NCBI RefSeq assembly: GCF_000719865.1
Contig: NZ_JOID01000003.1
Coordinates: 124,001 to 188,000 of the forward strand
From: Streptomyces albus subsp. albus
GTDB lineage: Bacteria > Actinomycetota > Actinomycetes > Streptomycetales > Streptomycetaceae
DNA length: 64,000 nucleotides
Reading direction: 5' to 3'
The translations under genes were made by a program, and so were the position numbers. A model generated the notes under the pieces. It did no database searches. It was not told where the DNA came from and worked only from the letters and a program-made list of their open reading frames with translations. Position 1 is the stretch's first letter. Every line of letters starts with the position of its first letter. Shown one piece after another: positions 26,421 to 34,902 of the stretch.

Positions 26421-27029
26421 ATGGGTCCCATGGGAGCGTCACGGACCGGTGCCGAACCACAGTGGCGGCACACCTGGCCGCAGCCGCCACCCGGTGGCTA
26501 CACAGCCGACCACCTGGACCGGCTCCCCGGCCTGCCTCCGCACACGGAGTTGATCGACGGAAGCCTTGTCTTCCGCAGCCCGCAGACGGTTTTCCACACG
26601 CGGACCCTGCGTCTGCTGGAGCACAGCCTGCTGCGCACCGTGCCCGAGGACATGGAGGTCCTCAGGGAGATGACCATCGTCCTGGACGACCGGCAGCGGC
26701 CGGAGCCCGATGTGATGGTCGCGCGCGCGGACGCCGACACGGGGCCGGACCAGACGGCTTACCGTCCGCAGGACGTGATCCTCGCCGTCGAGGTCGTCTC
26801 CGACGACTCCAAGGCGCGGGACCTGGAGACCAAGCCGCAGAAGTACGCCAAGGCCGGCATCCCGCACTTCTGGCGGGTGGAGAGCGACAACGGCCGCCCA
26901 GTCGTCTACGTCTACGAGCGCGACCCCGCCACCGGCGCCTATGTGGCGACCGGCATCCACCACAACCGGCTGAAGCTGTCCGTTCCGTTCACGATCGACA
27001 TCGACCTGACCGGGGCCGCCCGCCCCTGA
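26421..27029 (+). CDS. Uma2-type PD-(D/E)XK nuclease-fold protein
   Basis: A 202-residue protein of the Uma2 (DUF820) family, restriction-endonuclease-like proteins very common in Streptomyces and cyanobacteria with no settled function. Visible motifs: ELIDGSLV near residue 45, the acidic PEPDVMVAR, ILAVEVVSDDSKARDLETK and KYAKAGIPHFWRV, which together give the usual D...ExV...K arrangement of the nuclease fold. ATG 26421 is chosen; ATG 26430 is equally possible and no strong ribosome site is seen. It follows guaA in the same direction after a terminator, so it should be transcribed separately. Confidence 0.85.
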   Translation: MGPMGASRTGAEPQWRHTWPQPPPGGYTADHLDRLPGLPPHTELIDGSLVFRSPQTVFHTRTLRLLEHSLLRTVPEDMEVLREMTIVLDDRQRPEPDVMVARADADTGPDQTAYRPQDVILAVEVVSDDSKARDLETKPQKYAKAGIPHFWRVESDNGRPVVYVYERDPATGAYVATGIHHNRLKLSVPFTIDIDLTGAARP

Positions 27030-27196
27030 GCGGTCCGTCCTTGTTCGGCCCGCCGCCGGGGCCCGTGTCCGGAGATGGCCTGCTCGAAGATGATTGGATC
27101 TGCTCAATTTATTTGATTGTTGATGTACCTCGTCTCCCGTAATCGGTCCGGATCGGAGAGAATTCTGCCCCCGGCAGCGATCGAGAGGCGGACCTC

Positions 27197-27718
27197 ATGG
27201 CGCACGGGCTCCACCGGGCACACACGCCGGAGCCGGCGGGAGCACGGGCCACCGCTGCCCGCTACGCCCTGCTCCCGCTGCGTATCTTCCTCGGCGTCAC
27301 CTTCGTCTACGCGGGCATCGACAAGCTCACCGATTCTGCCTTCATCGCCGACTCCGGAGCGGGGTCGATCGGCCGGCTCATGAACTCCGTGCGGGACAAC
27401 TCCGCGATCCCGGCCCTGGTGGACCTCGGTCTCCGCGACCCCTCGCTCATGGGCTACGCCATCGCGGGCGGCGAGATCGCGGTCGGCCTCGGCACGCTGT
27501 TCGGGCTCCTCGCCCGGCTCGCGGCGTTCGGCGGCGCCCTGATCTCGCTGAGCCTGTGGCTGACGGTCAGCTGGCCGTCCGACCCCTACTACTACGGCAA
27601 CGACCTGGCCTATCTGATGGCCTGGCTGCCGCTGGTGCTGGCGGGCGCCCCGTATCTGTCGCTCGACTCGGTCCTGACCAAGCGCCGCGCCCGCCACGGA
27701 CAGCAGCTCTACGGCTGA
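27197..27718 (+). CDS. DoxX-family membrane protein
   Basis: A 173-residue integral membrane protein of the DoxX/TQO-DoxD family. Four hydrophobic segments are visible: LLPLRIFLGVTFVYAGIDKL, YAIAGGEIAVGLGTLFGLLA, LAAFGGALISLSLWLTV and LAYLMAWLPLVLAGAPYL. The family motif RIFLGVxFxYAGIDKL and GGEIAVGLG are clear. In mycobacteria DoxX partners oxidative-stress functions; here no partner is adjacent. ATG 27197 with GAGAGG upstream. An AT-rich patch (27094-27125) probably carries its promoter. It is convergent with the PspC operon. Confidence 0.88.
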   Translation: MAHGLHRAHTPEPAGARATAARYALLPLRIFLGVTFVYAGIDKLTDSAFIADSGAGSIGRLMNSVRDNSAIPALVDLGLRDPSLMGYAIAGGEIAVGLGTLFGLLARLAAFGGALISLSLWLTVSWPSDPYYYGNDLAYLMAWLPLVLAGAPYLSLDSVLTKRRARHGQQLYG

Positions 27719-27740
27719 CACGGGCGCCCGGCCGCGCGCG

Positions 27741-28022
27741 TCACCCCTGGGCGCCCGGCGGTTCCCCGCCGCCCGGGAGCCCTCGGCGCGTCCGGTGCCT
27801 CGCGCGCCGACGGCGGACGCCGTAGGAGACCGCCCCCACGACCCCCGCGGCGCACAGGCCGAGGAGGACGGCGGGCAGCAGCCGCGGGCCCGGCCCGGGC
27901 TCCACGGCGCCGGCCGAGGCCAGCAGGGCCACGACGCCCGCGGCGAGCAGGACCAGTCCGGCGACGAGCTTCGCCGGTTCGAACGCGTGACGGCCGCGGC
28001 CGCCGTGCTCACGGGGCGGCAC
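27741..28022 (-). CDS. Small two-helix membrane protein coupled to the PspC protein
   Basis: A 93-residue protein with two hydrophobic helices (LVAGLVLLAAGVVALLASAGAV and LLPAVLLGLCAAGVVGAVSYGV) and an Arg-rich, Gly/Pro-rich C-terminus. The start is GTG 28022, overlapping the end of the upstream PspC gene by 14 bases, which implies translational coupling and a shared job in the envelope-stress module. No family recognised. Confidence 0.8.
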   Translation of the reverse strand: MPPREHGGRGRHAFEPAKLVAGLVLLAAGVVALLASAGAVEPGPGPRLLPAVLLGLCAAGVVGAVSYGVRRRRARHRTRRGLPGGGEPPGAQG

Positions 28023-29361
28023 GTTCCACCTCCACCCGGCCCACGCCGGCTTCGAGTTCCAGGACGAGGGTGCCGGACGGGGCGCGCCCGTCCTCCGGCC
28101 GCAGGGTCACGGTCCGCCGGGCGCCGGGCTCGACGTCGATGTCGTCCGGCGGGTCGCCGGGCAGCCGGCTGTCGCCGAGGCCGATGTCCAGGGTCAGATC
28201 CAGGACGGCGTCCGGCGGGACGAGGACCAAGAGTTCGCCCGCGCCGACGCTGGCGCGGGTGGCGACCTTCTCGTCCTTCCCCAAGTCGAGCGCGCTGAGG
28301 TCGAGTTCGGCCCGTCCCGTGCCGAGTCCGTACGCCGGGCGCACGTCGGCCGCCGAGGCCGGGCGCCACGTGCTCCGCTGCCAGTGGGTGGTGACGCCCT
28401 CCGGGAGGCTGCCCGCGCCCACCAGCAGCCCGCAGGTCAGGACCGCCGCGACGACCGTGCCGCCGCCGGCGCGGCCGTAGAAGGCGGACACCGCCAGCCC
28501 GAGCCCGAACACCGCAAGGGCGGCGGCGAGTCCGGTCTGCAGGCTGGTGGTCAGCGGACCCCGCTCCCAGGTCGCCAGGGTGCCGGTGACGGCAGCGAGC
28601 ACCGCCGCCAGGAACGTCCAGCCGCCGGTCCACGGGCCGGACGGGCCGCGACGGCCGCCGTACGGCGCTCCGGCGGCCGTCGCCCGCGGGTCGTACGGGC
28701 CGGAGTCCCGCCCGTCGTCCGGGCCCCAGAGATAGCCGGTCGCGAGGGGGCCCGTGGTGCCGTCCTTGACGATCGGATCGCGCCACCAGGACGGTCCGCC
28801 GGGGGAGGGCGGGGCCGTCGTCTCGGGGGGCGCGTCCGCGACGGCCTGCGCCGCCGCCGCGTCCACCGCGGCGCCCGCCCGCTCCAGCCGCCGTCTCCGC
28901 AGCGACCAGGAGCAGACGCCGGCCAGCGCGGACGACAGCAGCACGGCGAAGAAGAGCACCGACCCGTTGTTGAGCATGGACAGCAGCAGACCGGAGCCGA
29001 CCAGCGCGAAGAGCAGAGCGGTCAGCGCCGTGCCCTCGACGCGGCCGGAGAGCAGCCGCCGCAACTCGTTCTCGTCCTCCCCGTCGAGCGGGATCAGCAG
29101 CCAGGCGAAGCCGTAGGCGATGAGGCCGATGCCCCCGGCCATGGCGAGCACGGTGAGCACGATCCGGAAGATCACCGGGTCCAGGTCGAACTGCCGGCCG
29201 AGGCCGCCGCAGACTCCGGCGATCGTCTTCGTACGGCGGCTGCGCCGCAGCCGGGGCAGCACGGGCGGGACACCGGAGGCGGGATCGGCGGTGCTGCCGG
29301 TGGGTCCGCCGGCTCCCGCCGCGTCCGCCGCCGGGCCCGGGGTGGGCTGCTGATCGGTCAT
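28009..29361 (-). CDS. PspC-domain / LiaF-like envelope stress protein
   Basis: A 450-residue membrane protein. Residues 35-95 are a PspC domain (TKTIAGVCGGLGRQFDLDPVIFRIVLTVLAM followed by WLLIPLD, shown here in two parts). Several further membrane helices (ALTALLFALVGSGLLLSM, VLFFAVLLSSALAGVC, FLAAVLAAVTGTLATW, GLAAALAVFGLGLAVSAFYG, VVAAVLTCGLLVGAG) follow. The C-terminal 110 residues (LDLSALDL...VGAGELLVLVPPDAVLDL) resemble the LiaF-type C-terminal domain. ATG 29361. It is divergent from a histidine kinase that also begins with a PspC domain, and shares TCAGGGT-type sites with it. LiaF proteins inhibit their LiaS kinase, so a LiaFSR-like circuit is likely. Confidence 0.9.
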   Translation of the reverse strand: MTDQQPTPGPAADAAGAGGPTGSTADPASGVPPVLPRLRRSRRTKTIAGVCGGLGRQFDLDPVIFRIVLTVLAMAGGIGLIAYGFAWLLIPLDGEDENELRRLLSGRVEGTALTALLFALVGSGLLLSMLNNGSVLFFAVLLSSALAGVCSWSLRRRRLERAGAAVDAAAAQAVADAPPETTAPPSPGGPSWWRDPIVKDGTTGPLATGYLWGPDDGRDSGPYDPRATAAGAPYGGRRGPSGPWTGGWTFLAAVLAAVTGTLATWERGPLTTSLQTGLAAALAVFGLGLAVSAFYGRAGGGTVVAAVLTCGLLVGAGSLPEGVTTHWQRSTWRPASAADVRPAYGLGTGRAELDLSALDLGKDEKVATRASVGAGELLVLVPPDAVLDLTLDIGLGDSRLPGDPPDDIDVEPGARRTVTLRPEDGRAPSGTLVLELEAGVGRVEVERAAP

Positions 29362-29684
29362 GCGTCCATGGTGACGGCCCGGCGGCCCCGGCAGCACCCG
29401 TGACGACCCTGGCGGAACCCTGACCTTTCCCGGAGGCGGGCCGCCCGCGGGGCCCGGCCGCGGAGCCCCGCACACCGACGGCCTTCCCGGGATGACGGGG
29501 CCCACACGCGCTCCGGGGCTCCGGAGGCACCGGGGAGCCCGCGTACCGGAGCCCGCGCCGCCCGGGCCTCGTTCCCCCGGAACGAACCCGGGACTCCCGG
29601 ACCCCCTGAACCCCCCGGACCCCCGGGACCGTTCAGGGTCCGACCCTGATGCCCGGGCACCCGCTCCCGTGTGACCATCGGTTC
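29362..29684. promoter_or_regulatory. Divergent control region with TCAGGGT sites
   Basis: The 323-base gap between the divergent PspC genes contains a perfect palindrome TCAGGGTC-C-GACCCTGA at 29633-29649 near the kinase start, and two more copies of the half-site (ACCCTGG 29406-29412, ACCCTGA 29417-29423, 11 bases apart) near the other gene. These are plausible binding sites for the NarL/LuxR-type regulator encoded downstream. The middle is C-rich low-complexity sequence. Confidence 0.6.
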
Positions 29685-31058
29685 ATGACCGCCGCCGCGC
29701 CCCGCGCCGGGACTCCCCGCGCGGGCAGTCCCCCCGTCCCCGGACCCGAGGTCCCCGAGGAGCCACCGGTCCGCAAGCTCTACCGGAGCGCCGAGGGCCG
29801 GCTGCTGGGCGGCGTGGCGCGCGGCCTCGCCGGGCATCTCGGGCTGCCGGTGTCCTGGGTGCGGATCTTCTTCGTGGCGCTCTTCATGGTGGAGGGGCTC
29901 GGCGCGCTGCTGTACGCGGCCTTCTGGTTCGTGGTGCCGCTCGGCGTCGGCGGCGTGGAGGCACCGCGCGGCGCGGGCGGTGGCCCCGCGGCGGCCAGGG
30001 GCGGGGCCGGCGCGGCGACCGGGCCGGGCACCGAGGCCGCCACCGGTCCGGACGGCCGGCGCCGGCTCCTCGTCCGCAAGCCGGACCGCGGGCAGATCAT
30101 CGCGCTGCTCGCCATGGTCGTCGGCGTGGCCGTGTTCGTGGACAACCTGCAGCTCGGCCGCCGGGCCAACGCCTACCTCTGGCCGACGCTGCTGATCGGC
30201 GCGGGCGTGGTCCTCGTCTGGCGGCAGGCCGACAACGCGCGCCGCGCCCACTGGGCCGCCGTCACCCGCCGCACGCGGGTGCTGCCGTTGGTGCGCGGGG
30301 CGGCCGGGGTGCTGCTCGTGGGCGTCGGCGTGAGCGCCATCGTCGTGATGCAGGGCTCCGCGCGGCATCTGGGCGCGGTCCTGCAGGCGTCGCTCGCGGT
30401 GCTGGTCGGCATCGCGCTGCTCGCGGGCCCGTATCTGATCCGGATGACGCAGGACCTGTCGGAGGAGCGGCTGATGCGCATCCGCGCCCAGGAGCGCGCG
30501 GAGGTCGCGGCCCACGTCCACGACTCGGTGCTGCACACCCTGACGCTGATCCAGCGCAACGCGGACAACTCCCGCGAGGTGGCCCGTCTCGCGCGCGCCC
30601 AGGAGCGGGAGTTGCGGGCCTGGCTCTACAAGCCGGAGGGCCGCGGCAAGGACGAGGAGACGGAGCCGGACACCCTCGCCGAGGCGGTGAAGGCCACGGC
30701 GGCGGAGGTCGAGGACCACCACGGGGTCCCGGTGGAGGTCGTCTGTGTCGGCGACTGCCCGCTGGACGAGAAGCTGGGCGCCCAGCTCCAGGCCGCGCGG
30801 GAGGCGATGGTCAACGCGGCCAAGTACGGTGGCGAGGGCGGGGCGGTGCAGGTCTACGCCGAGGTCGAGAGGGCGACCGTGTTCATCTCCGTACGGGACC
30901 GGGGCCCGGGCTTCGACCTGGACGCGGTACCGGCGGACCGGATGGGCGTCCGGGAGTCGATCATCGGCCGGATGCAGCGCAACGGCGGTACGGCGAGGCT
31001 CCGTTCGGCACCGGACGGGGGCACCGAGGTGGAACTCGAAATGGAACGCTCGGCATGA
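29685..31058 (+). CDS. PspC-domain sensor histidine kinase (NarL/LiaS type)
   Basis: A 457-residue membrane histidine kinase. An N-terminal PspC domain (KLYRSAEGRLLGGVARGLAG and following, residues 28-95) replaces the usual sensor; more membrane helices follow (IIALLAMVVGVAVFVDNL, WPTLLIGAGVVLVW, GVLLVGVGVSAIVVM, AVLVGIALLAGPYLI). The HisKA_3-type dimerisation region is RAEVAAHVHDSVLHTLTLIQ with phosphoacceptor His279, and the ATPase domain shows the N box NAAKYGG and DRGPGFDL. ATG 29685; the ribosome site is weak. Its response-regulator gene follows 163 bases later. In the LiaFSR scheme it would sense cell-wall damage and be held in check by the PspC/LiaF-like protein. Confidence 0.93.
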   Translation: MTAAAPRAGTPRAGSPPVPGPEVPEEPPVRKLYRSAEGRLLGGVARGLAGHLGLPVSWVRIFFVALFMVEGLGALLYAAFWFVVPLGVGGVEAPRGAGGGPAAARGGAGAATGPGTEAATGPDGRRRLLVRKPDRGQIIALLAMVVGVAVFVDNLQLGRRANAYLWPTLLIGAGVVLVWRQADNARRAHWAAVTRRTRVLPLVRGAAGVLLVGVGVSAIVVMQGSARHLGAVLQASLAVLVGIALLAGPYLIRMTQDLSEERLMRIRAQERAEVAAHVHDSVLHTLTLIQRNADNSREVARLARAQERELRAWLYKPEGRGKDEETEPDTLAEAVKATAAEVEDHHGVPVEVVCVGDCPLDEKLGAQLQAAREAMVNAAKYGGEGGAVQVYAEVERATVFISVRDRGPGFDLDAVPADRMGVRESIIGRMQRNGGTARLRSAPDGGTEVELEMERSA

Positions 31059-31221
31059 CGGGCGCGAGGCTCCGCACGGACGCGTCCCCACCCGGAGCGG
31101 ACCCGGCGGCTCTCAGCCGCCGATGCGCCCCCGCGCCTACGCTGGGGCAGTACAGGGACCGGGGCGACGACGACACGACCGCGGGCGCGGCCGGGCGGTA
31201 CGGACGAGGGACGGACGGGCG

Positions 31222-32004
31222 ATGAACGACGGAACGCGGAACACGGGCGGCACCGGCGGGGCAGGTGGCGCCGGGGCCTTCGACACCCCTGCGAATAGCG
31301 GCCCACACGCCGCCGACGCCACCAACGGCCCGGAGACGGCCGACCGCCACGCGCGGGTCGTCCTGGTCGACGACCATCGCATGTTCCGCACCGGCGTCCA
31401 GGCCGAGATCGGGCAGACGGAGACCACCGGGGTGGAGGTCGTCGGCGAGGCCGCGGACGTCGACCAGGCGGTCACGGTGATCACGGCGACCCGGCCCGAG
31501 GTCGTCCTGCTGGACGTCCACCTCCCGGGCGGCGGCGGCGTCGAGGTGCTGCGCCGGTGCGCCCCGCTGATGGCGGACCAGGAGCGGCCGGTGCGCTTCC
31601 TCGCCCTCTCCGTCTCCGACGCGGCCGAGGACGTGATCGGCGTGATCCGCGGCGGCGCCCGCGGCTACGTCACCAAGACCATCACCGGCGCCGACCTGGT
31701 CAACGCGGTCTTCCGGGTCAAGGAGGGCGACGCCGTCTTCTCCCCGCGCCTGGCCGGCTTCGTCCTGGACGCCTTCGCCTCCACGGACGCCCCGCCGGTG
31801 GACGAGGACCTGGACCGCCTGACCCAGCGGGAGCGCGAGGTGCTGCGCCTGATCGCGCGCGGCTATGCCTACAAGGAGATCGCGAAGCAGCTCTTCATCT
31901 CCGTCAAGACGGTCGAGTCCCACGTCTCGGCGGTCCTCCGCAAACTCCAGCTCAGCAACCGCCACGAACTCACCCGCTGGGCCACGGCCCGTCGCCTCGT
32001 CTGA
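31222..32004 (+). CDS. LuxR/NarL-type response regulator
   Basis: A 260-residue two-component regulator. The receiver domain starts at ARVVLVDDHRMFR; the phosphoacceptor Asp98 lies in VVLLDVHLPGGGG and the conserved Lys in GYVTKTITG. The C-terminal LuxR-type helix-turn-helix (LTQREREVLRLIARGYAYKE, then IAKQLFISVKTVESHVSAVL) binds DNA. The first 45 residues are a Gly/Ala/Thr-rich, probably disordered extension, unusual for NarL-type regulators. ATG 31222. It is the natural partner of the PspC-histidine kinase just upstream, and the TCAGGGT sites at 29406-29649 are its likely targets. Confidence 0.95.
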   Translation: MNDGTRNTGGTGGAGGAGAFDTPANSGPHAADATNGPETADRHARVVLVDDHRMFRTGVQAEIGQTETTGVEVVGEAADVDQAVTVITATRPEVVLLDVHLPGGGGVEVLRRCAPLMADQERPVRFLALSVSDAAEDVIGVIRGGARGYVTKTITGADLVNAVFRVKEGDAVFSPRLAGFVLDAFASTDAPPVDEDLDRLTQREREVLRLIARGYAYKEIAKQLFISVKTVESHVSAVLRKLQLSNRHELTRWATARRLV

Positions 32005-32116
32005 TCCAGGGGTGTGACGCGCCGGTCCCGAACCGGCCCGGCCGGGTCCTGCCACTGCCACTGGAGAGGCGTACACGTGATCACCCCGCTACTCTGTGCG
32101 CGGTGAGGAGGGTGGC

Positions 32117-33373
32117 GTGCTGCTGAGATTCCGCGTGGCGAACTTCCGGTCCCTGCGCGACGAGCAGGAGCTGTCGTTCGTCGCGCCCGCGGACGAGGAG
32201 GACGCCGCCCGCACGCTGCCGCTCTCCGACGGGAAGAGCCTCCGGACCTACCCGGTACTCGGCGTCTTCGGCGCCAACGCCTCCGGCAAGTCCAATGTGA
32301 TCACGGCCATGAAGGAGATGCGCGAGGCCGTTCTCAACTCCTACGCGCACTGGACCTCCTACCGCGGAATCCCCCGGGAGCCCTTCGCCCTCGATGCCAA
32401 GACGGCCGCGGAGAGCACCTTCTACGAAGCCGACTTCGTCATGGCGGACGGCGTCCGCTGGACCTACGGCTTCGAGCTGGGCGACCTCCGCGTCGAGTCC
32501 GAATGGCTGCACTCCTACCCCAAGGGCCGGCGCCAGGTCTGGCTCGACCGCGACGCGACGCGCACGAACCCCTTCGAATTCCCCGGTGACCGCATCCACG
32601 ACCGCGCCCGGCTGGCCCGCACCACACGGCCCAACGCGCTCCTCCTCTCCCGCGCCGCCACCGACAACCACCCGCAACTCACGCCCATCTACCGGTGGTT
32701 CGAGGGAAACCTCTGGGACATCGACCCGGAGACCGAACGCTCCCAGCGCGAGACCTACACCGCCGAGCGTCTCCTCGACGACGCCTTCCGGGCACGGGCC
32801 GAAGAGCTGCTGCGCGTGGCCGACCTGGGCATCAGCGGCCTCGACGTGGAGCAGAAGCCGGGGGAGCCCCCGGCCGTGCGGCTGCGCCACACCGGCGGCG
32901 GCGAACAGCCCGTGCCCCTGGACTGGAGCCGCGAGTCATTCGGCACCCGGTCCTGGTTCGCCCTGCTCGGCCCCCTGCTGCTGGCCCTGGACGAGGGCGC
33001 CGTCCTCCTCATCGACGAACTGGACGCCAGCCTCCATCCCCGCATGGCCGCCGAAGTGGTCCGCCTCTTCCAGGCCCCCTGGGTGAACCCGCGGGGAGCG
33101 CAACTGGTCTTCACCTCGCACGACCCCTCGCTGCTGCGCGCACCGGGCGGCGGCCGGCTGCTCGACCCGGGCCAGGTCTGGCTGACGGAGAAGGACGAGC
33201 GCGGCGGCACCGAGTTGTACCCGCTCACCGACGCGGAGCCGACCGACGACGAAGACCTCACGAAGTCGTACCTGGCTGGAGCCTTCGGAGCCGTCCCACG
33301 GGTGTCCGAGGGCCAGATCGGCCGCAGGCTGCTGATGACGCGGGAGACGGGAACGGAGGCGGAGGGGTCCTGA
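32117..33373 (+). CDS. AAA ATPase, RloA / AAA15-like, probable defence protein
   Basis: A 418-residue ABC/SMC-like ATPase of the AAA15/AAA21 type. N-terminal FRVANFRSLRDEQELSFVA is typical; Walker A is GANASGKSN at about residues 52-60; the signature and Walker B region read VLLIDELDASLHPRMA near residue 297, followed by the switch-His segment VFTSHDPSLL. GTG 32117 is chosen for GGAGGG (32107-32112) and because the family N-terminus LLRFRVANFRSL begins there. The next gene starts within its stop codon (TGATG) and encodes an RloB-like protein. RloA/RloB pairs, like the related AriA/AriB (PARIS) and OLD/Gabija ATPase-TOPRIM pairs, belong to anti-phage defence. Confidence 0.88.
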   Translation: MLLRFRVANFRSLRDEQELSFVAPADEEDAARTLPLSDGKSLRTYPVLGVFGANASGKSNVITAMKEMREAVLNSYAHWTSYRGIPREPFALDAKTAAESTFYEADFVMADGVRWTYGFELGDLRVESEWLHSYPKGRRQVWLDRDATRTNPFEFPGDRIHDRARLARTTRPNALLLSRAATDNHPQLTPIYRWFEGNLWDIDPETERSQRETYTAERLLDDAFRARAEELLRVADLGISGLDVEQKPGEPPAVRLRHTGGGEQPVPLDWSRESFGTRSWFALLGPLLLALDEGAVLLIDELDASLHPRMAAEVVRLFQAPWVNPRGAQLVFTSHDPSLLRAPGGGRLLDPGQVWLTEKDERGGTELYPLTDAEPTDDEDLTKSYLAGAFGAVPRVSEGQIGRRLLMTRETGTEAEGS

Positions 33374-34095
33374 TGGCGAGGTCCAGGGGGCGGGACGACA
33401 CGGCCCGGCGGCGGAGGGACCACGGCCGGAAGCGGTTAAGGCCGCGCGGCGTATACGTCTTCACCGAGGGCGAGGTCACCGAGCCGATGTACATCGACCT
33501 CGTCCTGCAGCACGGTGTCCCGGCCTTCCCGGACCGGCCGGTGGAGATTCATTACCCGGACGAGCACGCCCCCTCGAAGCGCCGCAAGCCGCTGCCCCTG
33601 GTCGAGGCGGCGATCCCCGTCCTGCGCGAGGTCGAGCGCGACGCCAAGAAGGCCGGACTCAAGAAGGACGACTGGAACTGGCCGCAGGTCTGGTGCCTGT
33701 TCGACCGCGACGAGCACGACCAGATCCCCACCGCCTTCGCCAGAGCGAGGCAGGCCGGGGTCCGCATCGCCTACTCCCACCCGTGCTTCGAGCTGTGGCG
33801 GCTGCTGCATTACCAGAACTACACGAGCACCTTCAGCGGCGTCTGCGGCAGCGCGGCGGCCAAGCTCCGGCAGCGCCCCGGCTTCGCGCAGACCTACGGC
33901 CGGAACATCCGGAGCGTGTCCGAGGAGCAGGCGAAGCACGTGATGCCCGGACAGCTTCTCGAGCGGTACGGGAAGGCCAGGGGATACGCACAGCAGATCA
34001 ACGCGGAGCACCGCGGGTCCGATGAGACGGCCTGGGATCCGTTCACCGACGTCTGGCGCTTCGTTGAGGAAGCCGTCGGGATCGCCGACTACTGA
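33373..34095 (+). CDS. RloB-like TOPRIM-type protein
   Basis: A 240-residue protein of the RloB family. After an Arg-rich N-terminus the conserved blocks appear: VYVFTEGEVTEPMYI (the acidic TOPRIM-like strand), VWCLFDRDEHDQI (DxD) and AYSHPCFELWRLLHY (the family's S-x-P-x-FE-W-x-L-H motif). By analogy with AriB and OLD-type TOPRIM effectors, it is probably the nuclease effector of the pair. The ATG shares a base with the ATPase stop (TGATG), so the two are translationally coupled. No restriction-modification genes accompany them, although rloAB were first named in type I RM loci. Confidence 0.85.
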   Translation: MARSRGRDDTARRRRDHGRKRLRPRGVYVFTEGEVTEPMYIDLVLQHGVPAFPDRPVEIHYPDEHAPSKRRKPLPLVEAAIPVLREVERDAKKAGLKKDDWNWPQVWCLFDRDEHDQIPTAFARARQAGVRIAYSHPCFELWRLLHYQNYTSTFSGVCGSAAAKLRQRPGFAQTYGRNIRSVSEEQAKHVMPGQLLERYGKARGYAQQINAEHRGSDETAWDPFTDVWRFVEEAVGIADY

Positions 34096-34475
34096 AGCCG
34101 GCCGGCCCGGCGCCGAGAGTGCGGCATGGCCTTCCGGCCGTTTTCCGGGTCCCGGGGTGCCACGGCGCTCGTACACCTTGAGTTTGTACGCGCTCACGGG
34201 CTGCGACCAGGGCCCGCGCCGCGCCATGATGGCGGAGCCGTGAGGCGGTTGGCGCTCCCCCTGCGCCGTTGCCTCGGCCGTCTCGCGGTGCCCCGTTCCG
34301 GGCGGTGCTTCGCTCCCGCCACCTCCGGCCGCCCGGAACGGGAACCCTGGAAGGGAGCCCGGAACGGGCCTCCCGGAGTGGGCAATCGCGGGCAGGGCAC
34401 GGGCCGGTCACGCTCCGGAGACCATCGGGAGACCTGGCTGCCGGGCGGGAGAGGGCCCCGCATAGGCTCGCGGGC
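34096..34475. other. Intergenic region with competing inverted repeats
   Basis: 380 bases without a credible gene. A 14-base arm at 34292-34305 is complementary to 34329-34342 and, over 12 bases, also to a second copy at 34357-34368 (GCCCGGAACGGG twice), so two alternative hairpins can form. TAGGCT at 34463-34468 may be the -10 element of the next gene. Confidence 0.5.
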
Positions 34476-34829
34476 ATGGACGTACTCATCGATGTCTTCG
34501 TCGGCCTGCACATCATCGGTATCGCCTCGCTGCTGGGCGGCTTCCTCGTCCAGATGAAGGCGATGAGCGCCGGCACCGCGCGCATGGTGCCCGCGATGCT
34601 GCACGGGGCGCTGACCATGCTCGTCACCGGTGTGCTGCTCGTCGGGTTCAACGAGATGAACGACGCGATGGTCAACAACGTCAAGATCGGCGTGAAGCTG
34701 GCGGTGCTGGTCGCCATCCTCGGGCTCGTCTACGTCAAGCGGGACGAGGAGCGGGTGTCGAAGGGCGTCTTCGGTGCCGTCGGACTGCTGACCGTCCTCA
34801 ACATCTTCATCGCCGTTCTCTGGCACTGA
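34476..34829 (+). CDS. Small integral membrane protein
   Basis: A 117-residue protein that is almost all membrane: LIDVFVGLHIIGIASLLGGF, ARMVPAMLHGALTMLVTGVL, IGVKLAVLVAILGLVYV and FGAVGLLTVLNIFIAVLWH, giving four helices with short loops and KRDEER between the last two. Unknown function. ATG 34476. No ribosome site is visible; TAGGCT ends 7 bases upstream, so the mRNA may be leaderless. A strong terminator separates it from the convergent DsrE gene. Confidence 0.82.
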   Translation: MDVLIDVFVGLHIIGIASLLGGFLVQMKAMSAGTARMVPAMLHGALTMLVTGVLLVGFNEMNDAMVNNVKIGVKLAVLVAILGLVYVKRDEERVSKGVFGAVGLLTVLNIFIAVLWH

Positions 34830-34840
34830 CGGCGGCGACC

Positions 34841-34886
34841 GGAGCCCGCCCGTCCCCGGCACCCCTTGCCCGGGCGGGCGGGCTCC
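34841..34886. terminator. Bidirectional terminator hairpin
   Basis: 12-bp perfect stem (34841-34852 with 34875-34886) and 22-base loop between the convergent membrane protein and DsrE genes. Confidence 0.75.
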
Positions 34887-34902
34887 GTACTGCTCGGAAA
34901 GC

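Noticed and set aside
27960..27990. tRNA-like GGTTCGAAC sequence
   Set aside because: No cloverleaf can be drawn around it and it lies inside the small membrane protein gene.
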